Shown: piece after piece, positions 27,677-35,307 of the stretch
Layout: each line of letters opens with the position of its first letter
Position numbering within the stretch: position 1 is the stretch's first letter
From: a bacterium
Lineage (GTDB): Bacteria > Electryoneota > Electryoneia > Electryoneales > Electryoneaceae
Length of the DNA: 43,421 nucleotides
NCBI GenBank assembly: GCA_020444265.1
Contig: JAHLLH010000011.1
Span: 90,290 to 133,710, forward strand
Direction of reading: 5' to 3'
Position numbers and translations under genes: made by a program
Notes under the pieces: model-generated
What the model was told of the DNA's origin: nothing
What the model saw: only the letters and a program-made list of their open reading frames with translations
Database searches by the model: none

Positions 27677-27734
27677 TTCTGTCAGGTCGGGAGACCTGAC
27701 AGAAAATCCGCCAGGTCAGGAGACCTGGCGGAAC
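27677..27734. repeat. Two tandem CAGGTC palindromes
   Basis: TTCTGTCAGGTC / GACCTGACAGAA with loop GGGA (27677-27704, perfect 12-bp arms). Two bases later comes TCCGCCAGGTC / GACCTGGCGGA with loop AGGA (27707-27732, perfect 11-bp arms). The second is the same family as 2051-2080. Confidence 0.85.
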
Positions 27735-27770
27735 TTCTTGCAAACCCGGTGAGGAATCTCCGAATGGGTG

Positions 27771-27790
27771 GCCCGGGGTTTGACCCGGGT
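27771..27790. repeat. CCCGGGGTTTGACCCGGG palindrome
   Basis: GCCCGGGGTTTGACCCGGGT is a short palindrome related to the ends of the 2086-2308 element (CCCGGGCTCCGACCCGGG), with a different centre. It lies between tilS and tolB with the CAGGTC pair and the tolB hairpin. Confidence 0.6.
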
Positions 27791-27801
27791 TTCATACTCC
27801 G

Positions 27802-27829
27802 AAGAAACCCGACACTGAAGTGTCGGGCC
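27802..27829 (-). terminator. Probable terminator after tolB
   Basis: On the minus strand CCCGACACT and AGTGTCGGG form a perfect 9-bp stem, followed by TTTCTTCGG. It begins eight bases after the tolB stop. The T-run is short, so efficiency is uncertain. Confidence 0.65.
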
Positions 27830-27835
27830 AGTCGC

Positions 27836-29131
27836 TTAATCCTGAATCGGGCTCCAGGCTGGTTGCAGGCCATCTGCCAACAGCGGGCGACGCAGGCTGC
27901 CATCTGCATTCATCACCCAGACTTTCCCGCGATAACTGTAGGTGATTTTCATGCCGTCCGGGCTGAAGATCGGGTCGAGGTGATCGCCCGGCTCATTGGT
28001 CAGCGCCACATCCACATCCCCACTCGGGTCCATGCTGCGCAGCTGGAAGCCCGTATCCTCCTGGCGAACATAGACAATCCGGTCGCCGGTTGGCGACCAG
28101 GCGGGATCGGCATTGTAGCGTCCCTCGGTGGTCAGGCGACGGACATTCGCGCCAGCTCGGTCCATGCGGTAAATCTGCGGGGTACCGCTGCGGTCAGACA
28201 TGAAGACAATCTCCCGGCCTGTCGGCGCCCACGATGGCGACGTATCGATCCATCGTCCGCTAGTCAGGGGACGGAGATTGCTACCATCGGCACCCACCAT
28301 GTAAAGGATCGTCGAGGGACCTGTCGACCCGGCGAAGATGATCTCCTTGCCGTTGGGTGACCACGCCGGTGCAGCATCGGTTCCGACTCGACGGAGTAGC
28401 GGCTTGATTTTTCGCTCATCCATGTCGGCGATATAAAGGTCGGCATCGGCTCCACCACGGAACGAGCAGAAGACAAGCCTCTTCCCATCCGGCGCCCAGG
28501 AGGGCGAGAGGGCGATGGAATTATCGCGTGTCATCGGCCAACGAGACCCGCCATCCCACGCAACGAGTACAATTTCCTTGATGTTCCCAGGCCGTCGCTC
28601 CACACAGGCGATCCGGCTGCGGAAGGGTGGGGTCATGCCGGTGATCTGACGCAGGATCTCTTCCGCACCCGCTTCCGCACTGGATGAGGCATCTTCGACA
28701 TCGAAGGAAATTCCCCCCGCGTAATAGGCTTCGCCATCGATCGTCTTCAGGGTCAGCACAGCACGCAGTTTCGATGTGCCGGTGGAATCGGGTTTGATCA
28801 AAACATTAAGACGGCTGCCCGGGTCGCGATCCGCAGGAACTTCGGGAGGACCGGCGAGGGTGGAGTCCGCTTCACGCACCAGGTTGACATACCCGGACCA
28901 TTCGATGGCATAGCGCAGGCGGCCATCAAAGGTTTGGGCGATGGTGCGGTCAGTTGGATCGAGGGCATTGTCCATCGAGAAGCTGTGCAGCAATGTGGGT
29001 CGATAGAAGCCCATTGAGTGAGCTTCGAGCACCACTTCAGGATTGGGTTCCTGGGCAGAGCTGATCCCAGCAATCAGGACCAGCATCGCCATCGCGAGAA
29101 AACGTGAACCAACTCGTTTTTGATCAAGCAC
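27836..29131 (-). CDS. tolB: Tol-Pal system periplasmic protein TolB
   Basis: TolB is the periplasmic propeller that links the inner-membrane Tol complex to Pal and the outer membrane during cell constriction. The 431-residue precursor, from the GTG at 29131, starts VLDQKRVGSRFLAMAMLVLIAGISSAQ, with AGGA upstream. The longer frame reads through repeats and is rejected. The TolB N-terminal domain occupies residues ~30-165, followed by about six PD40/WD40-like repeats with the S/P-x-W-S/A-P-x-G-x-x-I pattern (SPSWAPDGKRLVFCSFRGG, APAWSPNGKEIIFAG, DPAWSPTGDRIVYV). It stands 258 bases downstream of the tonB-like gene, with repeats between, so it probably has its own promoter or depends on read-through. 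Confidence 0.93.
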   Translation of the reverse strand: MLDQKRVGSRFLAMAMLVLIAGISSAQEPNPEVVLEAHSMGFYRPTLLHSFSMDNALDPTDRTIAQTFDGRLRYAIEWSGYVNLVREADSTLAGPPEVPADRDPGSRLNVLIKPDSTGTSKLRAVLTLKTIDGEAYYAGGISFDVEDASSSAEAGAEEILRQITGMTPPFRSRIACVERRPGNIKEIVLVAWDGGSRWPMTRDNSIALSPSWAPDGKRLVFCSFRGGADADLYIADMDERKIKPLLRRVGTDAAPAWSPNGKEIIFAGSTGPSTILYMVGADGSNLRPLTSGRWIDTSPSWAPTGREIVFMSDRSGTPQIYRMDRAGANVRRLTTEGRYNADPAWSPTGDRIVYVRQEDTGFQLRSMDPSGDVDVALTNEPGDHLDPIFSPDGMKITYSYRGKVWVMNADGSLRRPLLADGLQPAWSPIQD

Positions 29132-29172
29132 AGGACCAATCCTCGTTTTTCGTGGTACATCTGGTACACGTA

Positions 29173-29203
29173 CTGGGTGCCCCGGCTTGGCTCGCAAGCA
29201 GGG
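29173..29203. repeat. GGGTGCCCCGGCTTGGC repeat upstream of tolB
   Basis: CTGGGTGCCCCGGCTTGGCT, then CGCAAGCAGGG. It matches the repeat at 11373 and 43323 and would sit in the tolB upstream region. Confidence 0.65.
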
Positions 29204-29300
29204 TTTTTGTAACCAATTAATCAGATCCTCCCTCATCGCGCCCTTGGCGCGAAGCACGGACAGGATGCCTACCTCTACACATTAGCTGTGCTGATCTCTG

Positions 29301-29336
29301 TTCCGTCAGGTCCTTAGCGCAGCGGAGACCTGACGG
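29301..29336. repeat. CAGGTCCTTAGCGCAGCGGAGACCTG palindrome
   Basis: TTCCGTCAGGTC and GACCTGACGG enclose CTTAGCGCAGCGGA. It differs from the copy at 20366-20402 by one base in the core. Confidence 0.85.
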
Positions 29337-29354
29337 TGTCGTGCTAAAATGCGA

Positions 29355-29378
29355 GCTTGGGTGACGGGGCACCCAAGC
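29355..29378 (-). repeat. GCTTGGGTGACGGGGCACCCAAGC palindrome after tonB-like gene
   Basis: Perfect 9-bp arms GCTTGGGTG / CACCCAAGC around ACGGGG, 12 bases beyond the tonB-like stop. Related to 20296-20325. On the minus strand the hairpin is followed by TCGCATTTTAGC, a possible but weak terminator. Confidence 0.75.
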
Positions 29379-29389
29379 CACGAAAAAAC

Positions 29390-30172
29390 CTACTTGTCAT
29401 CATGGAACTTGTAGGTCACCCCCAACCGATCAGACGGGAAACCGGGCGGCAGGGGTGGGAACTTGGCACGCATCAGGGCACTCCGTGCAGCCAGGTCCAT
29501 GCTGCCAATCCCGCTCGATTTCATCAGGATCAGCTCCTTCATCGTCCCATCCTTTTCGATAAAGAAATGGTACTCCGCCACAGAACCGGTCGATCGTCCC
29601 CGGTAATTAAACCGTCGCTGGACCTCAGTCTCAACTCTCGATAGAAAGAGGTTCGCGCCCGGGAAGTCAGCATCGCTGTTCGCACCGATCCCCGGTCCTT
29701 CCGGGCCCGGCTTCGCGCCAACTCCAGCCCCGGTTTCTTCGGTTTCTGCTTCAGCAGTCGATTCCCCCGCTGCAGGTTGTACCGGAGCGGGCTCGGGATC
29801 CTCGACCGGAACTTCAGTCTTGGCCACCGTCTCGGGTTCCTGATGAACCGGTTTTGGCTCTTCCTTTTTCACAGGCGGCGGTGTTTCAACCTTTTTTTCG
29901 ACTGGCGGTGCTGGTTTCTCTTTTGCCTGTGGTTTGTTATCCGGGACCAACGCATCATCTGCCTTCGCCGGGGTTGACTTCACCCAGCCCGGGACATTCT
30001 CGCCACCGCCACGGAGACGGACCATCATGATCTCCGGCGCCGCCTCCTTCGGTGTCAAGAGGCCGAGAGAGGGGAGCAGGACCACCAGAATGGTGAAGGC
30101 GACATGCCCCATCAGCGCCAGCAGGAAACTACTGCGCCAACTTGAGGGCAGATGAGATCCACCGATGGTCAC
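29390..30172 (-). CDS. TonB/TolA-type energy transducer
   Basis: A 260-residue inner-membrane-anchored protein that would carry energy from the TolQ/TolR motor to the outer membrane. One N-terminal helix (SSFLLALMGHVAFTILVVLLPSLGLL), a proline/glutamate/lysine-rich spacer (~75-165), then a C-terminal TonB domain: RVETEVQRRFNYRGRSTGSVAEYHFFIEKDGTMKELILMKSSGIGSMDLAARSALMRAKFPPLPPGF. The domain is the TonB_C/TolA-like kind. Given tolQ and tolB neighbours it most likely fills the TolA role, but a TonB role in nutrient uptake is possible. The start is a GTG at 30172 overlapping the exbD stop (GTGA). Confidence 0.9.
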   Translation of the reverse strand: MTIGGSHLPSSWRSSFLLALMGHVAFTILVVLLPSLGLLTPKEAAPEIMMVRLRGGGENVPGWVKSTPAKADDALVPDNKPQAKEKPAPPVEKKVETPPPVKKEEPKPVHQEPETVAKTEVPVEDPEPAPVQPAAGESTAEAETEETGAGVGAKPGPEGPGIGANSDADFPGANLFLSRVETEVQRRFNYRGRSTGSVAEYHFFIEKDGTMKELILMKSSGIGSMDLAARSALMRAKFPPLPPGFPSDRLGVTYKFHDDK

Positions 30173-30612
30173 CTTCCGCCACTCCCCTCTTTTTTCGTCA
30201 ACATTCCAAGGTCATCTACTCCCGCCGCTCGCAGTTCATCGAGGACATACATCACATCACCGTAGGGCACACCCTCGTCCGCCGCAAGGAAAACCGGTGC
30301 CTTGGCGGCAGGATCCTCGCCCGCATTTTTCCAGATTGCCTGGAAACGCTCCGGGAAAGCCTGTGCCGAGACACGTTCCTCGTCAATCCAAATGGTCCGG
30401 TCCGGCAGCACTTTGACTGTGATTCCCTGGCTGGGATCGGGTGCGGCGGTCTGGGCGGTCGGCAGGCCCATCTCGATGGCGGTCTTGATGACCGGTGCGG
30501 TGATCATGAAGATGACCAGCAGCACGAGGAAAACATCGACCAACGGGGTCACATTGATGTCGGCAAGTGCCTCGAAATCGTCGCCGTCCCCTTTATGTTT
30601 CGCTCCGATCAT
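30169..30612 (-). CDS. Biopolymer transport protein ExbD/TolR family
   Basis: The 147-residue protein has the ExbD/TolR layout: a short cytoplasmic N-terminus, one helix (PLVDVFLVLLVIFMITAPV) with the proton-relay aspartate D26, then a periplasmic domain. With the TolQ-like subunit it forms the proton channel that drives the TonB/TolA-type protein. Its ATG overlaps the tolQ stop codon by four bases and its stop overlaps the start of the tonB-like gene, so the three subunits are translationally coupled. TolR and ExbD cannot be told apart from sequence alone; the tolB neighbour favours TolR. Confidence 0.93.
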   Translation of the reverse strand: MIGAKHKGDGDDFEALADINVTPLVDVFLVLLVIFMITAPVIKTAIEMGLPTAQTAAPDPSQGITVKVLPDRTIWIDEERVSAQAFPERFQAIWKNAGEDPAAKAPVFLAADEGVPYGDVMYVLDELRAAGVDDLGMLTKKEGSGGR

Positions 30613-31253
30613 CGGCCAAACTCATCTTCGCTACGGATTGACACGACCAACCTGCGATTGAACTCATCGACCCGTCGCAGCAGGTTTCTTTGCGCGGCGG
30701 TGAACCCATTGTAGGCCATCACCGCCGGAATGGCAGCGAAAAGCCCCATCGCGGTGGCAATCAAGGCTTCCGCGATCCCGGGCCCGACCACTTCCAAGGC
30801 AGGCTGCCCTTCGATCCCACCCAGTTTCAGAAAGGCGATCATCACTCCCCACACGGTGCCCAACAGGCCAATGAAGGGAGCGGACGAGCTGATCACAGCC
30901 AGCAACGGCAACCCCTTTTCTCCATCGCCACGAATGGCATCCCGTTCCAGGTCGAGAGTTTCTCCCCAGGCATTTGCATCGCTTCGGCCCAGGCGCATCA
31001 CTTCCCGTTCGGCGGCGAGGTAAACTCGTCCCGAAGGGCTGTGCGGCTGGTTCAGCGCCAGCTTGTGAATTCCCTCAGCATCCAGGTTGCCACGCAAGGC
31101 CTGGAAGAAAGTTCGATCCCCCGCCTTCGCGCGGCGGAAGAAGCGCCATCGCTCAATCACAACAACCCAGCTTAACAACGAGAGGAGAAACAACACCACC
31201 AGGATCGCCTTGTTGACCAGGCTGGCATCCTGCAGGATGGTCCACACGTTCAT
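30609..31253 (-). CDS. tolQ: MotA/TolQ/ExbB proton channel protein
   Basis: A 214-residue inner-membrane protein with three helices: residues ~18-38 (AILVVLFLLSLLSWVVVIERW), and the paired helices in LPLLAVISSSAPFIGLLGTVWGVMIAF and GIAEALIATAMGLFAAIPAVMAY, the conserved ExbB/TolQ core. The ATG at 31253 (MNVWTILQDASL) is preferred: AAAGG lies nine bases upstream, while the longer frame begins in unconserved sequence. It is the first gene of tolQ-exbD-tonB, and with tolB makes a Tol-type set. No pal gene is in the window. The symbol rests on the tolB context; an ExbB role is the alternative. Confidence 0.92.
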   Translation of the reverse strand: MNVWTILQDASLVNKAILVVLFLLSLLSWVVVIERWRFFRRAKAGDRTFFQALRGNLDAEGIHKLALNQPHSPSGRVYLAAEREVMRLGRSDANAWGETLDLERDAIRGDGEKGLPLLAVISSSAPFIGLLGTVWGVMIAFLKLGGIEGQPALEVVGPGIAEALIATAMGLFAAIPAVMAYNGFTAAQRNLLRRVDEFNRRLVVSIRSEDEFGR

Positions 31254-31447
31254 AACTGCTACCTTTCGACAGGGAGAAAGCATCAATGGAATGCAAAGTA
31301 GGGCGCTCGACGCTCCGTGGCAATGGGTTCGCTGTTGCACGGTTGCACGCTTGGGGGTGCCGGTGGGGTTCCCGGGCTGGAACGCTCCGGTCGCTCTGGA
31401 AAACGGGCAAAGCGACATTTCTTCTTGTATTTTCCCGGTAGAGACGA

Positions 31448-33703
31448 GTGAGTAGGCGGAACATTCTTGTCGTGAGGTGGAGCATCCGTACCGCAAAACA
31501 AATTGCGATGGCCCTCGCAGGTACTCTCCTGCTGCTGATGCTGGTTTCGGGCTCGGCCTATGCCGTCTTCCGGAACACACCTCCCACGGACCTCAGCCTG
31601 AAGAAGTCCCTCGGGCAACCAGAGGGAAGTGTCTGGCTGACTCGTGGCTGGTCCTACATGCCGGGAGACAATCTCGATTGGAAAGAGCCAACCTTTGATG
31701 ACTCCGCCTGGCCCGTTGTCGCAAGCCGTCACAACCCGGAGGACTTTCCGGGCGGTTGGACCGGTATCGGCTGGTTCCGTCAGGAAGTCGAGCTGGACTC
31801 TGCCAACTTCACCCCGCCGCTGGGGATGATGTTGATGGTGGCCGGCGCGGTCGAGGTGTATATCGACGGCGAATTGAACTATGCGATCGGCAACGTCAGC
31901 GAAGACCCGGACGAAGAAATCGCCTTCCATCATTATCGACCAACTTCCATTCCCCTCGTGCTCGAGACCGGCAAACATCTTATCGCGATCCGTCAATCAC
32001 AATGGCGTTGGAAGGACTACAACCGCAAAGCAAACAACCCCGTAGGCTTCTGGCTCTGGCTGGGCGAAGCGCGTGCCATGGCAGATCTGGCGACTCACCG
32101 GACAAGAATGCTGTCGAAGAACCTCTATTTCTTCACCGGGGCCGCCTTCGCCTTTGCTTTGCTTCACCTGCTGCTCTTCCTCTATTACCCTGTGGAACGC
32201 GCGCACCTCTATTACGCGATCCATACCATCGGCATTGCGGTACTGACCTACGTGGGTTTCTCCACAAGTTTTGTCAGCGACCCCGATCTCTTTCTCCGAT
32301 TGATGTGGATCTTTAAGCTGGCCATCCTCCTGGCGATGGTCTATGCCCTGAGGTTTACGTACTCCGTCTTCTATGATCGATTGCCGATTACCTTCCGAGT
32401 ACTGGTTCCCATCGCCATTTCACTGGGAGCGATCGCCTGGTGGATTCCGCTCGAGTGGATCTATCTCTTCACCCTCGTGCTTTTCGCAGAAATGATCCGT
32501 GTAATCCTCATTTCCATCTTCCACCGTCGTTCCGGCGCATGGATTGTCGGCCTCGGCCTGACGGCGCTGGTGGTGGCGAGTACGGTCCAGATCATCAACG
32601 AACTGACCATGGGGCCGGATGGTCCACGAGTCGAGAACGTTTACCTTTATGGAGTCATGGCCTTCCTCGTCAGCATGTCGATCCTGCTGGCACGGAACTC
32701 CGCCCGGACCAAGCAGTCCCTGATGGAACAGGTCGAGCATGTGCGTGAGCTGTCGCTGAAATCGCTCGAGCAGGAACGTCGGGCACGAGACCAGGAGGTC
32801 GAACGGCTTCGTCTCGCTCAGGAAAATGAACGGGTGGAACGTGAGCTGGAAGTGGCCCACGAACGTGAGCAGATGCTGAGCAAGCTTGAGGAAACCAACC
32901 AGGAACTGCAAGCAAGTAACAAACATCTGCGTGACACCCAGGCGCAGCTTGTCCAGTCAGAGAAGATGGCCAGTCTCGGAAGCCTTGTCGCCGGCATCGC
33001 GCACGAGATCAACACGCCCATCGGCGCGGTCGGCTCAATGCACAACACCCTCGAACGATCCCTCGATAAACTAAGGGATCATCTCGACCATCATCCCTGC
33101 GACAGCGAGGAAGATCACAGTAAGCTGGAACGTGTGCTGAAGGTGGTCGATGAAGCCAACCGTGTCATACGCAGCGGCATCGAGCGTGTGACCACGATCG
33201 TGCGTCGGCTGCGTTCGTTTGCCCGTCTCGACGAAGCCGAACTGAAGCGCGCTTCGGTAGAAGAAGGGCTCGAGGATACCTTGACCCTGATCCATCATGA
33301 GATCAAACATGGCATCCATGTGATCCGTGAGTACGGCAATGTCGGCCAGATCAACTGCTACCCGGGCCGACTGAACCAGGTTTTTCTCAACCTGCTGAAC
33401 AATGCCCGTCAGGCGATGGAGGGTGAGGGGACGATCACCGTCCGGACGCGTGTCGAAAAGGAGTGGGCGGTTATCGAAATCGCCGACACAGGTAGTGGCA
33501 TTCCCAAAGACAAGCTGTCGAGGATATTTGATCCCGGCTTCACGACCAAGGGGGTCAAGGTGGGGACAGGGTTGGGCTTGTCGATCACCTACAAGATCAT
33601 CGAAGAACATCAGGGCCGTATCGAAGTCGCCAGCGAAGTCGGCAAAGGTACTACCTTCTCCATTTACCTGCCGCTCAACCTGCAGGAACCCGCCAAAACT
33701 TAG
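31448..33703 (+). CDS. Membrane sensor histidine kinase with jelly-roll and 7TM (DISM-like) sensor
   Basis: A 751-residue protein. A first hydrophobic segment (~20-42) is followed by an extracytoplasmic beta-sandwich (~55-190: EPTFDDSAWPVV..., GIGWFRQEVELD) resembling galactose-binding-like domains of glycosidases and 7TM-DISM receptors. Then come about seven helices (~215-405) and a long coiled coil (~415-510, rich in RLRLAQENERVERELEVAHE). The kinase core has H519 in GIAHEINTPIGA, N-box NLLNNARQAM, G1 DTGSGIPKD and G2 GTGLGLSITYKII. The start at 31448 is a GTG with only a weak purine-rich site; a GTG eight codons later is possible. The ligand may be a carbohydrate. No regulator gene is adjacent. 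Confidence 0.9.
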   Translation: MSRRNILVVRWSIRTAKQIAMALAGTLLLLMLVSGSAYAVFRNTPPTDLSLKKSLGQPEGSVWLTRGWSYMPGDNLDWKEPTFDDSAWPVVASRHNPEDFPGGWTGIGWFRQEVELDSANFTPPLGMMLMVAGAVEVYIDGELNYAIGNVSEDPDEEIAFHHYRPTSIPLVLETGKHLIAIRQSQWRWKDYNRKANNPVGFWLWLGEARAMADLATHRTRMLSKNLYFFTGAAFAFALLHLLLFLYYPVERAHLYYAIHTIGIAVLTYVGFSTSFVSDPDLFLRLMWIFKLAILLAMVYALRFTYSVFYDRLPITFRVLVPIAISLGAIAWWIPLEWIYLFTLVLFAEMIRVILISIFHRRSGAWIVGLGLTALVVASTVQIINELTMGPDGPRVENVYLYGVMAFLVSMSILLARNSARTKQSLMEQVEHVRELSLKSLEQERRARDQEVERLRLAQENERVERELEVAHEREQMLSKLEETNQELQASNKHLRDTQAQLVQSEKMASLGSLVAGIAHEINTPIGAVGSMHNTLERSLDKLRDHLDHHPCDSEEDHSKLERVLKVVDEANRVIRSGIERVTTIVRRLRSFARLDEAELKRASVEEGLEDTLTLIHHEIKHGIHVIREYGNVGQINCYPGRLNQVFLNLLNNARQAMEGEGTITVRTRVEKEWAVIEIADTGSGIPKDKLSRIFDPGFTTKGVKVGTGLGLSITYKIIEEHQGRIEVASEVGKGTTFSIYLPLNLQEPAKT

Positions 33704-34599
33704 CGCTTTCGGGTAGTAAGAAACCAGTTTGCCCGTTCCCGCATCGCCGGGTCGGGGTGATTCTCGGCAATATCCTCCAACGCTTGAACCGCTGGACGAT
33801 TTCTGTAGCTGGCTGAATGCAGGACAATTCCAAGCGCTTCTTCACGAATCGCCCTCAAGCTGTCATGGATGAAGGGAAGGACCCACTCGACATGATTCTT
33901 GTCCGGCGATTTGGCCGCATGATGCAGAACTTGGTAAATCATCCATGATGTTTCCAGATCGTTGTCTGGTGGAGTGTTCAGCAGCAATGAATCAATAGAT
34001 GCGGGCAAGACGACTGGGCTATTTGTACGCTCAATTGCGAAGCCGATACGAGTCCGTTCCTCGCTGGGAGCATGCAGCAGAGCTCGGATCAGCACATGCC
34101 GTTCAAGAATCCGACTGTTTTTAGATGCCCATCCATAGTACTGCAAGTCGTCGATTCTGTCCTGCACCTCGTCCAGCCGCCCCCACTTCACCATCTGGTC
34201 GATCACGGCCTTTGCAACTTCCTGATCCCCGGATTGGAGGTGACCAATCACATACTCTTCCACCTCCGGGAACTCCCCCATCATGCTGCCTAAGCCCTCG
34301 ATTTTGATTCTCAAACTTTTCGCATCCGGCGCAGGAAATACGAGCAGCGAGTCAGCAATCACCTGCCGCTCCTTATTGTCGTTGATGCTATCCATCCACT
34401 TCCCGACGTCCCGGTACACCCCCTTGGACACCTCAAGGTAGAAATACTCACCGTTTTCGGGATACGCACTTTGTTTCGCCTGTTCAATACGATTAAGGGA
34501 TTTCTCGTACTCCCAAGAATGTGGTTCCGGGATATGGAAAAAGGCGAACACAGCGGCGGATAGCACGATAGCGGCTACGAATAGTTTTGTGTTTGTCAT
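33700..34599 (-). CDS. Anchored HEAT-repeat-like protein of unknown function
   Basis: The 299-residue protein starts MTNTKLFVAAIVLSAAVFAFF, an N-terminal helix that is either a signal peptide or an anchor; there is no lipobox. The rest is mostly helical. The last ~60 residues (WVLPFIHDSLRAIREEALGIVLHSASYRNRPAVQALEDIAENHPDPAMRERANWFL) fit HEAT-like repeats with the usual D/R pattern, and earlier segments (VEEYVIGHLQSGDQEVAKAVIDQMVKWG) look like further repeats. Such proteins mediate binding. It overlaps the 3' end of the kinase at 31448 by four bases on the opposite strand, so the two transcripts are convergent. No function is assigned. Confidence 0.78.
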   Translation of the reverse strand: MTNTKLFVAAIVLSAAVFAFFHIPEPHSWEYEKSLNRIEQAKQSAYPENGEYFYLEVSKGVYRDVGKWMDSINDNKERQVIADSLLVFPAPDAKSLRIKIEGLGSMMGEFPEVEEYVIGHLQSGDQEVAKAVIDQMVKWGRLDEVQDRIDDLQYYGWASKNSRILERHVLIRALLHAPSEERTRIGFAIERTNSPVVLPASIDSLLLNTPPDNDLETSWMIYQVLHHAAKSPDKNHVEWVLPFIHDSLRAIREEALGIVLHSASYRNRPAVQALEDIAENHPDPAMRERANWFLTTRKR

Positions 34600-34667
34600 T
34601 ACAATTCTGCCTCGTATTCCCAGTTCTTCTCCGAAAACTAAACCTTCTAACTCTATCCGGCCAAGAG

Positions 34668-34700
34668 AGAAAAAAGCCGCGACGATTATTGTCGCGGCTC
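34668..34700 (-). terminator. Rho-independent terminator after cspA
   Basis: On the minus strand AGCCGCGAC / GTCGCGGCT form a perfect 9-bp stem around a 7-base A/T-rich loop (34675-34699), followed by TTTTTTCTC. It lies 30 bases beyond the cspA stop. Confidence 0.92.
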
Positions 34701-34729
34701 AACAAGCCTCGCGGGGCCTGGTTCAACGG

Positions 34730-34933
34730 TTACGCGTTCACACGCTGGACGGAGCGGGCAGCCAGACCTTTCGGTCCCTGCTCGATCTCGAACTCGACCT
34801 CTTCCCCTTCGACCAATGTCCGGAATCCGTCACCAGTGATTGCACTGTAGTGGACGAAAACATCACCCTCCGATTCCGTCTCAATGAACCCGAACCCTTT
34901 TGACTCGTTGAACCACTTCACTTTGCCATTCAT
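34730..34933 (-). CDS. cspA: Cold-shock protein (CspA family RNA chaperone)
   Basis: A 67-residue single cold-shock domain that melts RNA secondary structure. RNP1 is at residues 12-17 (KGFGFI), RNP2 at 25-32 (VFVHYSAI), and the protein opens with the near-universal [15 protein letters not shown]. Length and sequence are typical of CspA-like proteins from many phyla, so whether it is cold-induced or constitutive cannot be said. The 374-base gap upstream, to the divergent DUF2953 gene, leaves room for the long 5' leader characteristic of cold-regulated csp genes. A strong terminator follows. Confidence 0.96.
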   Translation of the reverse strand: MNGKVKWFNESKGFGFIETESEGDVFVHYSAITGDGFRTLVEGEEVEFEIEQGPKGLAARSVQRVNA

Positions 34934-35307
34934 ACTGCTCTCACACTGTCAGTTAGCTGTACATCGGCGATTTACGAAGCCGACCATAAAAAGGTAAGCT
35001 CTTGAATTGGATAGGCCAAGCAACGCAACAAAAAGCGAACATTCTCTTTCAAATGCTTCGAGCGCTCCATCATTCGCTGTCCAAATCGTTTTGAAATTCA
35101 TTCTGTAAGGATAAAGCACTCATCCTGCACTCCAGTTTATCCTGAATGTCATTTAAGAGAAAATCAAGATTATTAAACAGTTAGTCCACTTTATTCACAT
35201 GCAACATCCCCTCGTTGCTGCAACGTCCCCCCTTGCCCGGGCGCACCTTCAGGTCCCATCTTGCCCAACAGGAAGGATAGCCTTCCAAAAAGCTCTGGAG
35301 ACATTTT
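34934..35307. other. Gene-free divergent promoter region between cspA and the DUF2953 gene
   Basis: The stretch is clearly more A/T-rich than the surrounding genes and has no coding frame. It must hold the cspA promoter and leader (minus) and the promoter of the DUF2953-GerW pair (plus). GGATAAA and TTTATCC (35109-35142) could pair across a 20-base loop in the cspA leader. No confident -35/-10 pair could be chosen on either strand. Confidence 0.55.

Noticed and set aside
27749-28360. Plus-strand open frame antisense to tolB
   Set aside because: Starts in a repeat and lies over the clear PD40 repeats of tolB.
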